This document shows, piece after piece, positions 36,001 to 46,515 of a stretch of DNA of 64,000 bases; positions within the stretch are counted from its first letter, which is position 1, and every line of letters starts with the position of its first letter. A program made the position numbers and the translations under genes. The notes under the pieces were generated by a model. It did no database searches. It saw only the letters and a program-made list of their open reading frames with translations, and was not told the origin of the DNA. This DNA comes from Turritopsis dohrnii (taxonomy: Eukaryota; Cnidaria; Hydrozoa; Anthoathecata; Oceaniidae). The stretch is from assembly GCA_027922465.2 (NCBI GenBank), contig BQMF02000585.1:167026-231025 (forward strand). Reading direction: 5' to 3'.

Positions 36001-38215
36001 CGAAACTCTCCTGTGGAAAAAATAGTATGAACAAAACATGAGAGCAAACATAGATATTAACATAACTTTATGTAAACTAGATGTGAAAAAATATTAAACT
36101 ACATATATTTACAGCACAGTCCCATTTATTTATAGCTAACAGTAAAAACCAACCCAGAACATAAGTGGAAACAAAATGACAAGTTTCTTCGATACATCCA
36201 ATTTATTAACAAGTACGACATTTCCAGCGTTCAACGCCCATTATCAAGTAAAGATGTTTACAAAGTATAGCTCTTTTATACAAAGTGTCGTAAAGGAATA
36301 TATTGCCATACAAGTGAACAAGTTTTTGCAACATTGCGTGAAACCATTACATTGTGCATAAACATGACATTGAAGATGAGGCAGTAAAAAAATTTGGGCA
36401 AACACTTTCGTGGTGATACCATTAAAATATTTGAGGGATGATATCTCCATAATGATTGGTTAAAGGGAAGTTATCCCATATATTTTTTGATTAGTTTTCA
36501 AGATCTGTGACATGGTGTTGAGGACCTCACAGCACTTCATACAATATTGAGTCCGGGGGGAAGGGGGTTTTCCCAAATTTTTTCCCCAGCTTTTCAGTGA
36601 AATGCATTTGGGTCTGTTTAAGATTATGTACGTGTGTTTTTTCAAACAGTTTCCATAGAGAGGTCACCTCATAGAACGTACACATCATACTCCAACTTTG
36701 AATGAAGTTTTTGGAATTTTGTTAATGTTCATATTGAAATTTTTTTCCTAAACTCACACCTCATATCATCAGTCACCACTACTTGGGTGTTGATTTCAGT
36801 CTGTTCCCTAAGATGCATGTGATCACACACACAGGCACATGTGCAAATTAATTTGCATGTGAGATTAATTGCACACACCAAAATGTTTCAAGTGAGTATT
36901 TTTTCCATTAGATTTGGCCTCAAAAACAATTTTCAATCTTACTGCATGAGTTTTTATTGTATTTCTTTATTCTCATTTCTTCTTTGTAGACAATACATTT
37001 CAGAGTATTATCTGAAAAACTTAATTTGATAAATTTTCACACACCTCACATTATACGGACTTTTATGAAACTTCTTTGTATCTTAAACTACACTACACTT
37101 CGTATCTTCCAAAATACATTTCTTTTTTATAATATATGTTTACAGTTATACTTTCAACTATACTGGTAAAAGCCCTGACATGTCAGGATTTCAATGATTT
37201 TGCAATCATGCAAGTTATGACCCAGATAATGGGAGACCTGCAGTTGCTGTTGGTAATTATCCAACTCCTCAGGCAAATGTTTGTTTTGCGATCTGGTAAA
37301 CCTATTTTTTGTTCTTGTTTCTTAAAAACAATAGTACGTAATAAAAGTGCTTGAAAATACATTTCAAACACATCAAACACAATCACAAGCCTCCTTCTCT
37401 TTAGGTAAACGTATTGTCGCTTTTTTCCTGAAATGAATTGTATTTCACTGACTAAGTTTCCAAAGCTTTGTACCAGGCAAAATACCAAATTGCACTATCA
37501 GAGAAGTTAAATACTTTTTTAAAAAGAAAAAAAAAGATTTCATTTAATTCAAAAGGTGTTCTAAAAAAAGTTTCGCTTCATTGTTTATAGAAATTTGGAA
37601 CAGTTTGTTTTTTATTAAACAAACAATTCTGAAATCGAAATTAAGTATGCTGATATTCGAAAACAGCGAACACTGTTAAACCAACTGACTGACAAACAGG
37701 CAGATAGACAGATAGATAAAATGGATCAATGTAAACACACCTAATCATGTATTTTATTTTAATACAATTCACATATTGAAGTGCTCAGACAAATTTGAAA
37801 CATACCGATTTTCCAGATGGGTTTTGAGCGTCTCTTTCATTAAGTGTATTATAGTGAAGTCCAAGAGTGACAGTATTCAACTAAAATATAAAGAACCTTG
37901 TATAGGATATACTTGTAACAAAAATAATTATAAGCATTGTGCAACCACCTTTCAAGCTGGCATATGTAGCAAAAAGCTAGGAAATTTTATTGAAATCTTC
38001 AATGGAAGAGGCCTTCCCGAACAGTTATTCTATCTTGTAATATCTTAATCATTTTGTACCCTAGTTGCCTTTCAAAAGTCTGTGTTTTTCTTTTTTCCCA
38101 AGATTTCTTAAGCTGGCTGTCACTGAAATTATAATCTTAAAAGGTATATACTTACATTTTTAGCAGATAATTTGTTTGGTCGTGGTGGTTTTCCAAAACC
38201 ACTTTGGCTCTGCAT
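27131..38215 (-). CDS. LRRC49: LRRC49 orthologue, tubulin polyglutamylase complex subunit, 17 exons
   Basis: Joined exons (minus, 5' to 3'): 38215-38156, 37880-37806, 36010-35896, 35514-35317, 35180-35075, 34768-34565, 34489-34423, 34331-34188, 32703-32642, 32546-32399, 31988-31905, 31454-31372, 30605-30395, 30071-29886, 29363-29257, 28259-28205, 27346-27131. All junctions are GT..AG with continuous phase, giving 706 residues (vertebrate LRRC49 is near 690). Residues 1-185 are a low-complexity leader. SDS22-type 22-residue leucine-rich repeats follow (about 200-393; FLDFYDNQLEEI, VLDLHGNKI, ELNLRRNYI). Then comes a charged helix with EEEKR/KEQERKKE (393-450), a middle domain (ELDNDILYLYGPESL, LDHLYITEEGNPV) and a C-terminal helical region. 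LRRC49 with TTLL1, TPGS1, TPGS2 and NICN1 glutamylates tubulin of cilia and neurites. The start ATG has an in-frame TGA five codons upstream, although an AG just before the ATG could mark a non-coding first exon. Confidence 0.9.
28274..28400 (+). repeat. Degenerate AATTCGAAC-type MITE in an LRRC49 intron
   Basis: It begins CAGTAGAACCTTCAATATTC and contains GGTCCCTCCTTCACCTGTC and TAATTCGAACTCTCC, as in the copies at 21,059 and 62,102. The right terminus is lost. Confidence 0.5.
28405..28480 (+). repeat. Half copy of the 120-bp CCCAGTGGGC foldback
   Basis: It starts CCCAGTGGCCAAAATCGTC, followed by CCACTGCGATGAAGAGCATT. The second half has been replaced by the GTCGG-rich inverted repeat that follows. 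Confidence 0.65.
28486..28590. repeat. Inverted repeat of GTCGG/GACGAAA words
   Basis: GTCGGTGAAAAGTTTTCGTC and the later GACGAAATTTC / CCGACGAAAAGTTTT segments pair to form an imperfect hairpin around AAAAAGTGACGAATT. Its character is unassigned. Confidence 0.45.
28870..29060. mobile_element. Small TIR element in an LRRC49 intron
   Basis: The left end GGTGGATTTACACTAAGTAC and the right end CACCTAGTGTAAACACAGC are inverted with a few mismatches. Length is about 190 bp with no frame. Confidence 0.5.
29708..29848 (-). mobile_element. Small MITE, TGACAGGATTCAA family, opposite orientation
   Basis: GGGACAGGATTCAAACATTA at the left and TGTTTGAATCCTGTCACG at the right. The interior is the complement of 22,800-22,942. 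Confidence 0.7.
30226..30331 (-). mobile_element. CCCAGTGGGC foldback MITE copy
   Basis: CAGCCGGCACATTGGTTAAA leads into GTGAAGGAGTGCACTTCTAT and ends with CGTAGTGACGATTTTGTCCA CTGGG. It is a near full-length, inverted-sense copy within the intron between LRRC49 exons 13 and 14. Confidence 0.7.
30883..31010 (+). mobile_element. CCCAGTGGGC foldback MITE copy
   Basis: TCAAAAAGTCACTGCGATGA, then TTCTATAGAAATGCACTCCT and CGCAGTGATTTTTCAGC. The two halves are mutually complementary. It lies in the intron between LRRC49 exons 12 and 13. Confidence 0.75.
31604..31692. repeat. Near-perfect palindrome with 34-base arms
   Basis: The arm centred on CCAACCTCGAACCCAGGGTC faces its exact complement around a short TTTCGATATACGGAT centre, with only one mismatch in the outer sequence. 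One half of the same sequence (CGAACCCAGGG, GCCTTTCCGATGATG) recurs at 63,950-64,000. Probably a small foldback element, lying in the intron between LRRC49 exons 11 and 12. Confidence 0.75.
32128..32250 (+). mobile_element. CCCAGTGGGC foldback MITE copy
   Basis: CCAGCGTGCAAAATCATCC is followed by CACTGCAATGAAGAGCATTT, then AAATGCACTCCTACGCAGTA and AACAAATTTGCTCGCTGTG. It is full length with diverged ends, in the intron after LRRC49 exon 10. Confidence 0.75.
32957..33021 (+). repeat. Compound (ATT)n(GTT)n microsatellite
   Basis: About 8 TTA units change to about 13 GTT units. Read on the minus strand it gives a meaningless Asn run. It lies in the 1.48-kb intron between LRRC49 exons 8 and 9. 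Confidence 0.95.
34072..34160 (+). mobile_element. CCCAGTGGGC foldback MITE copy, ends eroded
   Basis: TCACTTTGATGAAGAGCATT and TTTCTATGGAAATGCACTCC with CGCAGTGATTAG. The right end stops about 28 bases from the donor of LRRC49 exon 8. Confidence 0.7.
34797..34890 (+). mobile_element. CCCAGTGGGC foldback MITE copy, ends eroded
   Basis: AAAAAAGCACTGCAATGAAG to CTCCTTTGCAGTGATTTTTC. It begins about 30 bases beyond the acceptor of LRRC49 exon 6. Confidence 0.7.
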
Positions 38216-38396
38216 CTTGTAAGAAAATCAAAGAGATATAGTATAAACAATATTGTATAAACAATATTACATTCTAAAAACAGAAACAAATTAGAGGTAA
38301 TACTTAATAACAACAATGGGGTTAAAATATCATACTTAGAATGGAGGAATTTTAAAATTTTTGATTTTTGTTGGAGTGATGTTGAAATCAGCTATG
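38216..38396. other. 5' flank of LRRC49
   Basis: This short AT-rich flank lies upstream of the LRRC49 start. No TATA-like or CpG-rich promoter signal stands out. Confidence 0.3.
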
Positions 38397-38982
38397 TACC
38401 GTATTTCTTCTAGTAAATGCCACTCTCTGATAAACGCCGCACTGATAGCCAAACATTTGTAATAAACGCTACCCTCTAATAAACGCCACATCTTGAAAAA
38501 TGGCATTTATTAGAAAACAAGCCAAACAAGAAATAGTCTAAAAAGTTTAATAGCTTTATTCGCCTTCTGTCAACAAGTTTTTCGATACTTGGATGAGTTT
38601 TAATTGATGTGTAATTAACTGCGCAGGAACATTAAAACATATGCCAAAAGTCTAGACAGTTCTATTAGCAAATGTCCCACTAAAGTTTCCCTTTCTGACA
38701 CCTTCTTGTACATTCCAGTTGCATAATCAGGATTCATCTGATTCGGTTGTTGCTGCATCTTCTGAAAATCCTTTTCTAATTTTCAATTCTTTTATATATA
38801 ACTTTTGTTTTAAACATTTTCCCACAATCTTTTGTAAAGTTTTTAAAAGAAAACATTGCTGTTCAAAGTCTGCTTTTATATCATTTTTCCTTTTGTAATA
38901 AATGCCGCCCTCTATTAAATGCCACATCCAAAAGTTGGAATTTTTAATAAACGCTGTGGTGTTTATTAGAGGAAATATGGTA
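38397..38982. mobile_element. TIR element, TACCGTATTTC ends with AATAAACGCC words
   Basis: The left end TACCGTATTTCTTCTAGTAA and the right end, complementary to TACCATATTTCCTCTAATAA, are flanked by TA-like sequence. AATAAACGCCAC / AATAAATGCC words repeat inside both ends. A minus-strand stretch inside (38,727 on) ends in an acidic tail, FSEDAATTESDES, and might be a transposase C-terminal remnant. Superfamily unassigned, probably Tc1/mariner or pogo. Confidence 0.65.
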
Positions 38983-39299
38983 CTTGTTTTGTATAACCTT
39001 CTATGTGAATCAAAAAACATTGTTTTTATTTTTTTAAGCATTTTCAAAATTTGTTGTAAAGATATACAATATAACACCCATAAAGCACTCATTCAAAGTT
39101 TATTTAAAAAAATTCCATTTTACCAACATAAAGTTGGTATATAATGGTATATATAAAAGTAAAAAATTTTTGCTGTGATGTTTTCCACTTGGTTTAAAGT
39201 GAGTCTACCAGCAGATAAAAGCTGGAAGGCAAAAATTGCTGCCTGGCAAATAAAGCAACAAGTTATTGCAAGTTACATTCTTATTTCGAGGATATATCA

Positions 39300-39512
39300 G
39301 GATCTAATCTAGATTGGAAGGGCAGCGTCGGGCAGAAGGAAAAAGGGCACATTATGAACATCAAAAGGGGGCTGTTTTTTATTTCAGTGGGTTAAACCTG
39401 TGAGCCCCCTATACAAGAGTGATTTTTGAAGTTTTTAAAGCAAAATAAATTTTAAAAAAACGAAAACGTAAAGGGCAGCATCCCATCATGGATGCTCTTT
39501 CAGTCTAGATTA
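39300..39512. mobile_element. Small TIR element, TCTAATCTAGA ends
   Basis: ATCTAATCTAGATTGGAAGG with GGGCAGC at the left faces GATGCTCTTTCAGTCTAGAT at the right. About 210 bp, non-coding. Confidence 0.55.
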
Positions 39513-40124
39513 GACCTTGTATATAATACCAATTAAACTGCATGATTGAAAAAGTCATTCAAACAGCGAACTTAGATGGTCACACTTATTGGCTATGTTA
39601 TGTAAAGGTGCCTAGGCCACACAAACTTGAATTTATTTTCGCTTAATTAGGAGGAAGTAATGGAAGTATATATTCGCTTTTCATGTTAGTGAGTGACTGT
39701 TTCAGTTTGTTCTTTTGGTCAAGTCCTTATATTGAGCCCATAAAACAATGCTGGGACAAAGAGACATTCTTTCCTCATATTGATGTCAGACTCTTTGATC
39801 ACAGGGAACCATTGCATTGCAAACCCAATATGCAGCATTTTCTTGGAAAATATCTTGAGAACCAAAAGAGATATAAAACTGACACTTTTTAGGCTACATG
39901 ACATTGGCAAAAGGGTCTAAATCGTTTGGGGATGGGACTGTGACGTCAGTAAAATCTGGGACATTTCAGTAACGGTTGATGGTAGCAAAATGATCCCTTG
40001 TATTTTCTAGATCAGTTTTCGAGCTATAGAACCTGGGTATACTTTCAGTTGGTCATTCCATGATTTTATTTTTCATCACCTTTGGAGTCATCATTTTTGA
40101 AATTAGAACATTCATGATACTTAC
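39513..40124. other. Intergenic, nothing recognised
   Basis: A short plus-strand frame (39,683-39,892) has no recognisable domain or splice context. Confidence 0.35.
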
Positions 40125-40429
40125 TATTTTTTTTTTTTAATTAGTTACTCAATATATACAAGGTTTAAAACCACTAATGTGTATTGAGGTACAAGGAGGA
40201 AAGGTGACGATGGACATTACATTTAAAGTGTTGAAGATTATAATGAGAAGGAAAAACAGACTGGGGTAAAGAATTCCAGAGAGTGGAGGAGCGAGGGATG
40301 AAACTTTGTTGTTAAAAATTTTTTGATGATTTTGAGATGCTGACAGTATGATCATGGCAATTAGATGAATATCTTGTGTTTCGCTTGAAAGTTTTTAATG
40401 CAGGGATGAGAGAAGAGAGCTCAGTTGAA

Positions 40430-41071
40430 CAGCGCTGCAAATAATTTTTTTACACTAGCCGGTCATCGTGATCATTAAAAGTCAAAATCTGCCGGTCACA
40501 TGGCTATATTGCCGGTCAAGTCAAACTTGAAAAATGTAAACATTCCATTTTATTGTTATTGTAAAGGGAGCTGGAAACTAAGAGGCTTTTTAACTTTAAT
40601 TGAATAACACGAAAACGAGTCCTGCTGGTACCACTTATGTTTTCATATTCTTTTGTTAGGTGAACAATAGAATTCATATAACGAAGGAAATTTCAAAATT
40701 AGCTTAGCAATGGTGGCTGTTCTCCCTAGCAACAAAAATTCATGAATAATCAATTAATATACCTAGTTATCCTTGGTTGTCAATTGAGCAGGAAGTTGAG
40801 CATGTTCTAGTTCAAATAAACAGTTGAGCATGTTTTTAAAGAGTATCTTCATGCGTTATTAAAGGTGCATCTTGCCTAACTCTAGGAGCGTTATAGCAAT
40901 CGCTATTCATTGCTATCAAGCAATCATCGTATTTCACAAAATCTGATGGTCCTTTCATTTCAATAAAATTAATTCTGACCGGTCAAGTTGATCAGCCATA
41001 AGAAAAAACACATGATCAAGTGCCTTATATCACCAGACATTGACCGCTGACCGCCCGTTATTTGCAGCGCT
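40430..41071. mobile_element. hAT-like non-autonomous element nested in the LINE
   Basis: The inverted ends AGCGCTGCAAATAA and TTATTTGCAGCGCT are flanked by AGTTGAAC and GGTTGAAC, an 8-bp target duplication with one mismatch, as expected for hAT elements. Removing it restores the LINE frame across the junction (CST to ELSS). The interior repeats GCCGGTCA words near the left end and GACCGCTGACCGCCCG at the right. No transposase is present. Confidence 0.8.
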
Positions 41072-41711
41072 GGTTGAACATTTTCCATAAAAGTATTTAT
41101 AAAAGAGGCAAAGAGATGCCACAGATCTGCGATGGGAGAGTGTGTCAAGTTTACTTGCAAGTTCATCACCTACAGCATTACAGATTCTTTTCTGGATACG
41201 ATCTAAAAGATTTAGAGAATCAGAGGGTGCACCACCCCAGATATGGCAACAATACTCAATACAAGGTCGAATAGTAGATTTATAGAGGTAAAGAGTGGCT
41301 TAAGGCTGATGTATGCTCTTGCACGAAGAAGGGAGCCCACCTTCATCAAGGCTGACTTAGTGATTGCCTCAATGTAGGAGCACCAGGAGAAGTCCTGTGA
41401 AAAAGTGATGCCGAGGAGACAAAAGGAGTTGTTTTCTTCCAACTGGGTGCCATTCATGGAAACTGACGGTAAAAAGGGATCTTTAGTATGATTTACAGAT
41501 AGAAGTTTGGTTTTTGTAGAATTGAATGTGACCAGCCATTTCTCTCCCCATTCAACTATAGATTGCAGATCAAACTCAATTTCACCTGCCATTTCTACCT
41601 GGCTGAACAAATCTGATTTTGGAATACAGGAATAGATGGTTAAATCATCAGCATAGATGGCAAGCTTGGAAATAATGTCATCAGGCAGATCATTGATGAA
41701 AAGAAGAATGA

Positions 41712-42826
41712 ATGAATAATATTTATTTGTCAACAAAAGGAATACTAAGATGCTAAAATAAATACAATTTGACTGGAGACCATCCCAATAGACTTATCTA
41801 AACAGAGGGGGTGGCCACCAAAATAAATAATACAAATAGCAAAAGAGCCATACACTAAAATGCAAGAAAAAGACGAATAAATAAACAAAAAACAAAAAAA
41901 CAAAAAAAAAACAAAAAAAAAACAAAAAAAAAAACAAACAACAAAAAAAAAAACAAAAAAACAAAAAAAACACAAAAAAAAATTGCTCAATTACTAGATA
42001 CTGTCTGTGTATTGTGATAAGAAAAAACCACTGACAAGGTTTTTTAGTTGGCTTAGAGGTATGGAACTTAGTTCCAGGTGACTAAAAGTAGATTGGAAAA
42101 AATTCCAACAAGTTATGGATTGGAAGGTAATAGAGTGTATTCTGAAGGATTTAGTATTGACTAAGGGTTTAGATAGAGTGCCCATTGACTTTCCTCTAGT
42201 ATTTAAATTCATGTGATAGCTTAGAAAATTTGATAGTACTCTGAATATGACAAGGTAACTGATGATTGAGGACTGAATGTATGAATAATACATTGCAGGT
42301 TTTGACAAGATCAAAGATAGTAAGTAAACCAAGTTTAGCAAAGAGAGGTTTGGAAAGGGTGAGATGAGGAGAGAATGTGATAATACGAGCAGCAGATTTT
42401 TGAAGTAGGAGGATACGTTTAGTGATAAAAGATTCCTGTTGAGCCCAGACCTGGCAACCATAGTGTAAGTGAGATGAGAAGATAGCATGATAAATAGAAA
42501 GAAGAACGAAATGAGGAACAAAGTGGCGGATTTTACAGAGGGCACCATTAGCCCTACGAAGTTTCATGGAAAGAGCATCAGTATGCTTTTTCCAGTTTAA
42601 GTTTTGATCCAAGTGTACTCCAAGATATTTAATATGTTCACTTGGCTGAAGTCTTTTCCCATTAATCTTAAGTCTTAGGTTAAAATTAGATGGTTTACAT
42701 TTGGATTTGTAAAGAACAAACTCAGTTTTGCTTGTGTTTAAAGATATTTTATTGGCGTTGAGCCAATGAACGAGAAGCTTTAGGTCTATGTTGACCTTCT
42801 TGTTGATAGATTTAAGTGAGTGACTA
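41712..42826 (-). mobile_element. 5'-truncated LINE inserted into an older LINE
   Basis: The minus strand encodes a reverse transcriptase C-terminal half. WLNANKISLNTSKTEFV and HIKYLGVHLD are followed by an IYHAIFSSHLHYGCQVW block, with a frameshift near 42,210 that moves the last ~70 residues to another frame. After the stop at 41,994 come a long T-rich tract, a 3' untranslated part and a terminal ATTC microsatellite. The 5' break falls right after the GPTLFL codons of the host LINE, and the host resumes at LFINDLP. TTCTT is present at both junctions as a likely short target duplication. Confidence 0.8.
41879..41980 (+). repeat. A-rich low-complexity tract with AAAAAC units
   Basis: About 100 bases of A-runs broken by single C, part of the 3' untranslated region of the inserted LINE. 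Frames here give only Phe-rich translations. Confidence 0.85.
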
Positions 42827-43180
42827 AAGAAAAAGGGTTGGCCCAAGGACAGAACCTTAGGGAACTCCTGCATTGATGGAATGTGTCGATGATGATTGCC
42901 CGTCTAAAACAACCTTAAGCCTACCATTACCAAGGAAGGAACAAATGATCTCATAAAGAAGGAGACACTTATAACTCCATATGCAGCAAGCTTTTTCAAA
43001 AGACCAGCATGCCATACTTTATCAAATGCCTTGGATATGTCAAGAGCAACAGCTCTCGCCTCCCCGCAGATTTATCTAATGCAGTGTAGATTCCATCAGT
43101 TATCACTACTGTAAAGGAGGTCAGCAGTTTAGCGTTGGAATTATTATTATGTTAAGAGAGGTCTGCTTGGTGTCAATTCA

Positions 43181-44069
43181 ATTCAGTCTTGTAGCAATAC
43201 GTGTTATCATTGCTCAACGATTGCAGAGATAAGCTTGAGACAGACAACTATATATCGTACAACAGTTGAACACGAAAGCGAAAATAACGTCACACTCTGT
43301 CTGTTGGATTTTAATATGAAAATCGTGTGCAGTCTTTGGGTTTCTAATAAAGGTAAAATAGCTTTTTTGCTCAATATTGGTTGTACAGAGATGAATGTTG
43401 ATTCTAATTTTGCAAGTTGTAACGTTGTTTCGTAACTGTTGTTCAACGTTTTTCATGTTAATAACATTGTTATTCTTTGCTGGACACAAGATCGAATAAT
43501 GCAACAATAGCTACCATTTTCTTCAAAATAACAACAAAACGGTCACCAGAATTACTCACGTGGTTATATTCCTTCCAAGTGATGTGTTTTCCGCACAAAG
43601 ACGTTTTCGTACAAAACTGAGAGTTTGTACGGTGTTGGTTACTTTAAAGATCACAAACCAACATTAAGCAGCTTGGGACAAATTCCAACTTGGATCATAG
43701 CGTTTCTTGTCGAATACATGGCGCAGATTAAAAGTAAACCACAATTTTGAGAGTGAATCAATGATGGAGCGCAGTAAAAAATGTGTATTGTATTTATTGT
43801 CATAGATAAAAACTATAACCCATTATATGCCAATACGGCCATGCGAATTTAAGACTTGAGTTCTTTACAACCACTGCACTGGCCTCCCTGCCAACCTGGC
43901 AACGTCCAAATGTTGAAACCTATTGTAATTTGATAAAAGTTATAGGCTTTCTGATTCAGTTTTTGTAAAGTTTCAAAATATCAAAAAGTTTTTTCTACTG
44001 AATTAATTTTCTAATTCTGTATTACGCAAACCACGGGGGTGAAAATACTCTAAGGGGTCATCATACCTT
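43181..44069. other. Intergenic, nothing recognised
   Basis: Overlapping short frames occur on both strands at 43,207-43,507, without domain signature or splice support. Confidence 0.35.
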
Positions 44070-44535
44070 CCAACCTGGTATTACAAATGGGCGGGAGTTA
44101 CTAGCAAGATAAAAATAGTATCTCCGTGAGGCGCCAGCATGGCTGGCGCCGAGGGAAAACTTTAAGAATTAGCACTTCTAGATCGCTGGAAAATGGCTTT
44201 TGAGAGCTACCATCTTTTTGTTGTCATGCGAAAAAATCACGAAACCTATGTCTATCTTCCGAACTTGTCCCCAGCACTTCTCTTTTCTTAAGAAACATGT
44301 TGCAAACACTGTTTCACAGCGCTTTTTGGCTTTTTTTAATACTGTATAGCGCTAAACGATAGGAAAGAAAAGCCAAGAAGCGCTGGGATCGAGGTTGCGA
44401 AGGACGTTACTGATTTCACGCTATGTATATTATGTAAAATGTTCTGAAGCGGGAGGTCTCTACTCTCGGCGGGAGATCGGGAGGACTAGTGAAATAGCGG
44501 GAGTCTCCCGCCCATAGCGGGAGACTTGGAACTTA
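44070..44535. mobile_element. Possible GGGCGGGAG-ended repeat element
   Basis: CTTCCAACCTGG with ATGGGCGGGAGT at the left partly faces TCCCGCCCATAGCGGGAGAC with TTGGAACT at the right. A GGCGCCAGC-ATG-GCTGGCGCC hairpin lies at 44,131-44,153. GGGAG words recur at the right end. The ends are not clean enough to assign a superfamily. Confidence 0.35.
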
Positions 44536-45231
44536 TGGGTCATTATTTTCTACCACAATCCTCCCTATTATAGTTTACGAAAACAGCCTGCCTTTATCCT
44601 GAACAACGCAGAGAGCCATTAAACAAGGATTCTGGTTATGAAAATATGCTATTCATAGGAGCATTGATTCAACATCAAGTCCATCATGAAAAAATTATTA
44701 TATAATGAAATTGCCCATTACAAAAAAAACAAATTCTTAGTATAATCACACTGTAAAAGTTGAAATATTATGATTCAATTCAACTACAAAGTTCTATAGA
44801 AATCGTTTTCTTACATTTAACTACTTTATTGTTAGAAATTTTCGCTGTCTCAAATATCCACGGAATCAATCTATTTCAGATTTTTTGTAGGGATTAAATT
44901 TCGCAGACTGAAGTCGTTTTCAATATTTTCATGGATGTATGCTTACTTTTTTGTTGTATATAGAGTTTCTGTCCCTAATAAAAATGTGACTGTTCATGGG
45001 AAAAAAAGTACATTCGATTTACCGATATGCGCAAATTATCGGTAATTTTACCGGTAACTTAAGATTTTTTTTAGCGAATACCGGTAACTATAATTTTTTA
45101 TCGATAAATTTACTGCTTTACCGGTAACTACCGGTATCATAATGTAATGTAAAAAAATACCTAATGTGATTTACCGGTAGCGTCTCAGACGTAAGGTAAA
45201 GTGGCTAATCGATAGTTTTCGAAAATATTAA

Positions 45232-45534
45232 TGTTTGTTTATACTAATTCCGCCATTTCTTTATCCCGCCTTTACATGAGAAAACATTAAGCAGGAGCTT
45301 TGCCGGGATGAGACAGCAATCACATTTAAAACATTATAAAACGTCCCGGGACAGTGTGTTTATGATGAAAATATATGATCTCGCCTAACTGGGACGGGAC
45401 GTTTTTTGTCCCGGGATAGTTTTTTTCATATAAACACGAGATAGATTTTTTATGAAAACTTCAGTGGAGGCGGGATCCCGTTTTTTGTCCCGTCCCGGCA
45501 AACGTCCCGGCCCGCCTCTCATATAAACAGCCCC
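45232..45534. mobile_element. Harbinger-like MITE nested in the TACCGGTA element
   Basis: The right end CATATAAACAGCCCC is intact and followed by TAA, and TAA also precedes the degraded left end (TGTTTGTTTATAC). The interior repeats GTCCCGGGAC and CCCGTCCCGGC words. It belongs to the 24,105 and 3,458 family. Confidence 0.65.
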
Positions 45535-46190
45535 TAAGACCCGGTCAAGTCATAAATTAGCTAATCATTGGTTGTTCGTGTTTCTTTCTGAATTTTTGTA
45601 TTTATTCATGATGAAGTAATTGATGTCATTAAACTCTGAAACAAAACAAATCACCTGCTCATGAATTAGAAATTGATAGATCTTTTAAAAGAAAGGATGA
45701 TGTGTGGAAAATTTATTAATGATTTTTTTCTTCATAGGTTTAAATCTTCTATTTAAAATGACTGTGTTATTCAATTATTATAATAAACAGGGAAATTTTT
45801 CTAAAAGCCCTTTGGTAATCTATACTCTATATATTACAGGTAACATTCTCATTCAGCTGAAAATAAGAGATACAACAGTTTGTTCGAAATTTGGCAATAA
45901 TAAAAACCGTCCGCTCTAATTTTATTTAAGTTATTTTTGTAAATCCCATGACGAAAACTTTTCCTCAGGGAAAGTCAGCTGATTTTTATTCAACAGATAT
46001 TTCGCCTTTAACAAGTGGAGATGCGCCCTTAACAGAATCGATCATATCGCAACGTTTTTAGTGATCTTTATTGACTTTTGTAACTTCATTCAGATAATAT
46101 TCCGATAAAGAGTGAATTTGGGAAAAGACAAATGAAAACATTTTAACGTCGGCTTGACGAGTTGCAAAAGTTCTCTTTTGAAATACTCAC

Positions 46191-46515
46191 CTTCCTTTAA
46201 ACATAAATACATAAACATAAATGTTTCCTTCAGTTTTTCATCATAAGGTCTACGTGGAAGATTGTCTGAAAGCTGTGTATACACAGGGCTCCAAAACTCT
46301 CCCATGTCCTGGCTGTAAAGCTTGCATGGGTGCGCACTCTTCTCGCAGTAGTCAATGTTGATGATGGACAGTTGGAAAACCTGTGGCAAGGTTCCAAATG
46401 GTAATACTTCTGTCCGTTCGCGTCTCATTGTCATACAACAGTTGAGCATAAGAGTGTTAGCATGAAGTGCTGGAACCGACGTAATTTTCCTTGCACAACC
46501 TTTTGAAGATCTATA
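46191..46515 (-). CDS. Orphan coding exon inside a TIR element, product unknown
   Basis: On the minus strand a stretch of 325 bases runs from an acceptor (TACTGCAATA complement, TATTGCAG) to a strong donor (GTGAGTAT), open throughout. It encodes about 108 residues including RRERTEVLPFGTLPQVFQ, DYCEKSAHPCKLY and DMGEFWSPVYTQLSDNLPRR. Composition is ordinary protein-like (balanced charges, Trp, Cys, Pro), unlike the Lys/Asn/Phe-rich chance frames of this window. I do not recognise the family. It may be an exon of the element's own transposase, a captured host exon, or an exon of a host gene whose other exons lie between the repeats. No partner exon was found. Confidence 0.4.

Larger units (their letters stand above)
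40125..43180 (-). mobile_element. LINE (non-LTR retrotransposon), decayed and twice interrupted
   Basis: On the minus strand the parts at about 43,180-42,827, 41,711-41,072 and 40,429-40,125 read in order as one reverse transcriptase 3' region. First comes a VALDISKAFDKVWH block with a GSVLGPTLFL motif. LFINDLPDD and YADD follow, and a C-terminal block ends in the WNSLPQ-type motif. It finishes in a T-run on the plus strand (40,126-40,138), that is an A-tail on the element's strand. Stops and frameshifts (for example TAA just before GSVLGP) show it is dead. The motifs fit the CR1/Jockey group. The two gaps are exactly filled by the LINE at 41,712-42,826 and the hAT-like element at 40,430-41,071. 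Confidence 0.8.

Noticed and set aside
43207..43507. Overlapping frames on both strands at 43.2-43.5 kb
   Set aside because: Mutually overlapping, no splice sites of quality and no recognisable family.
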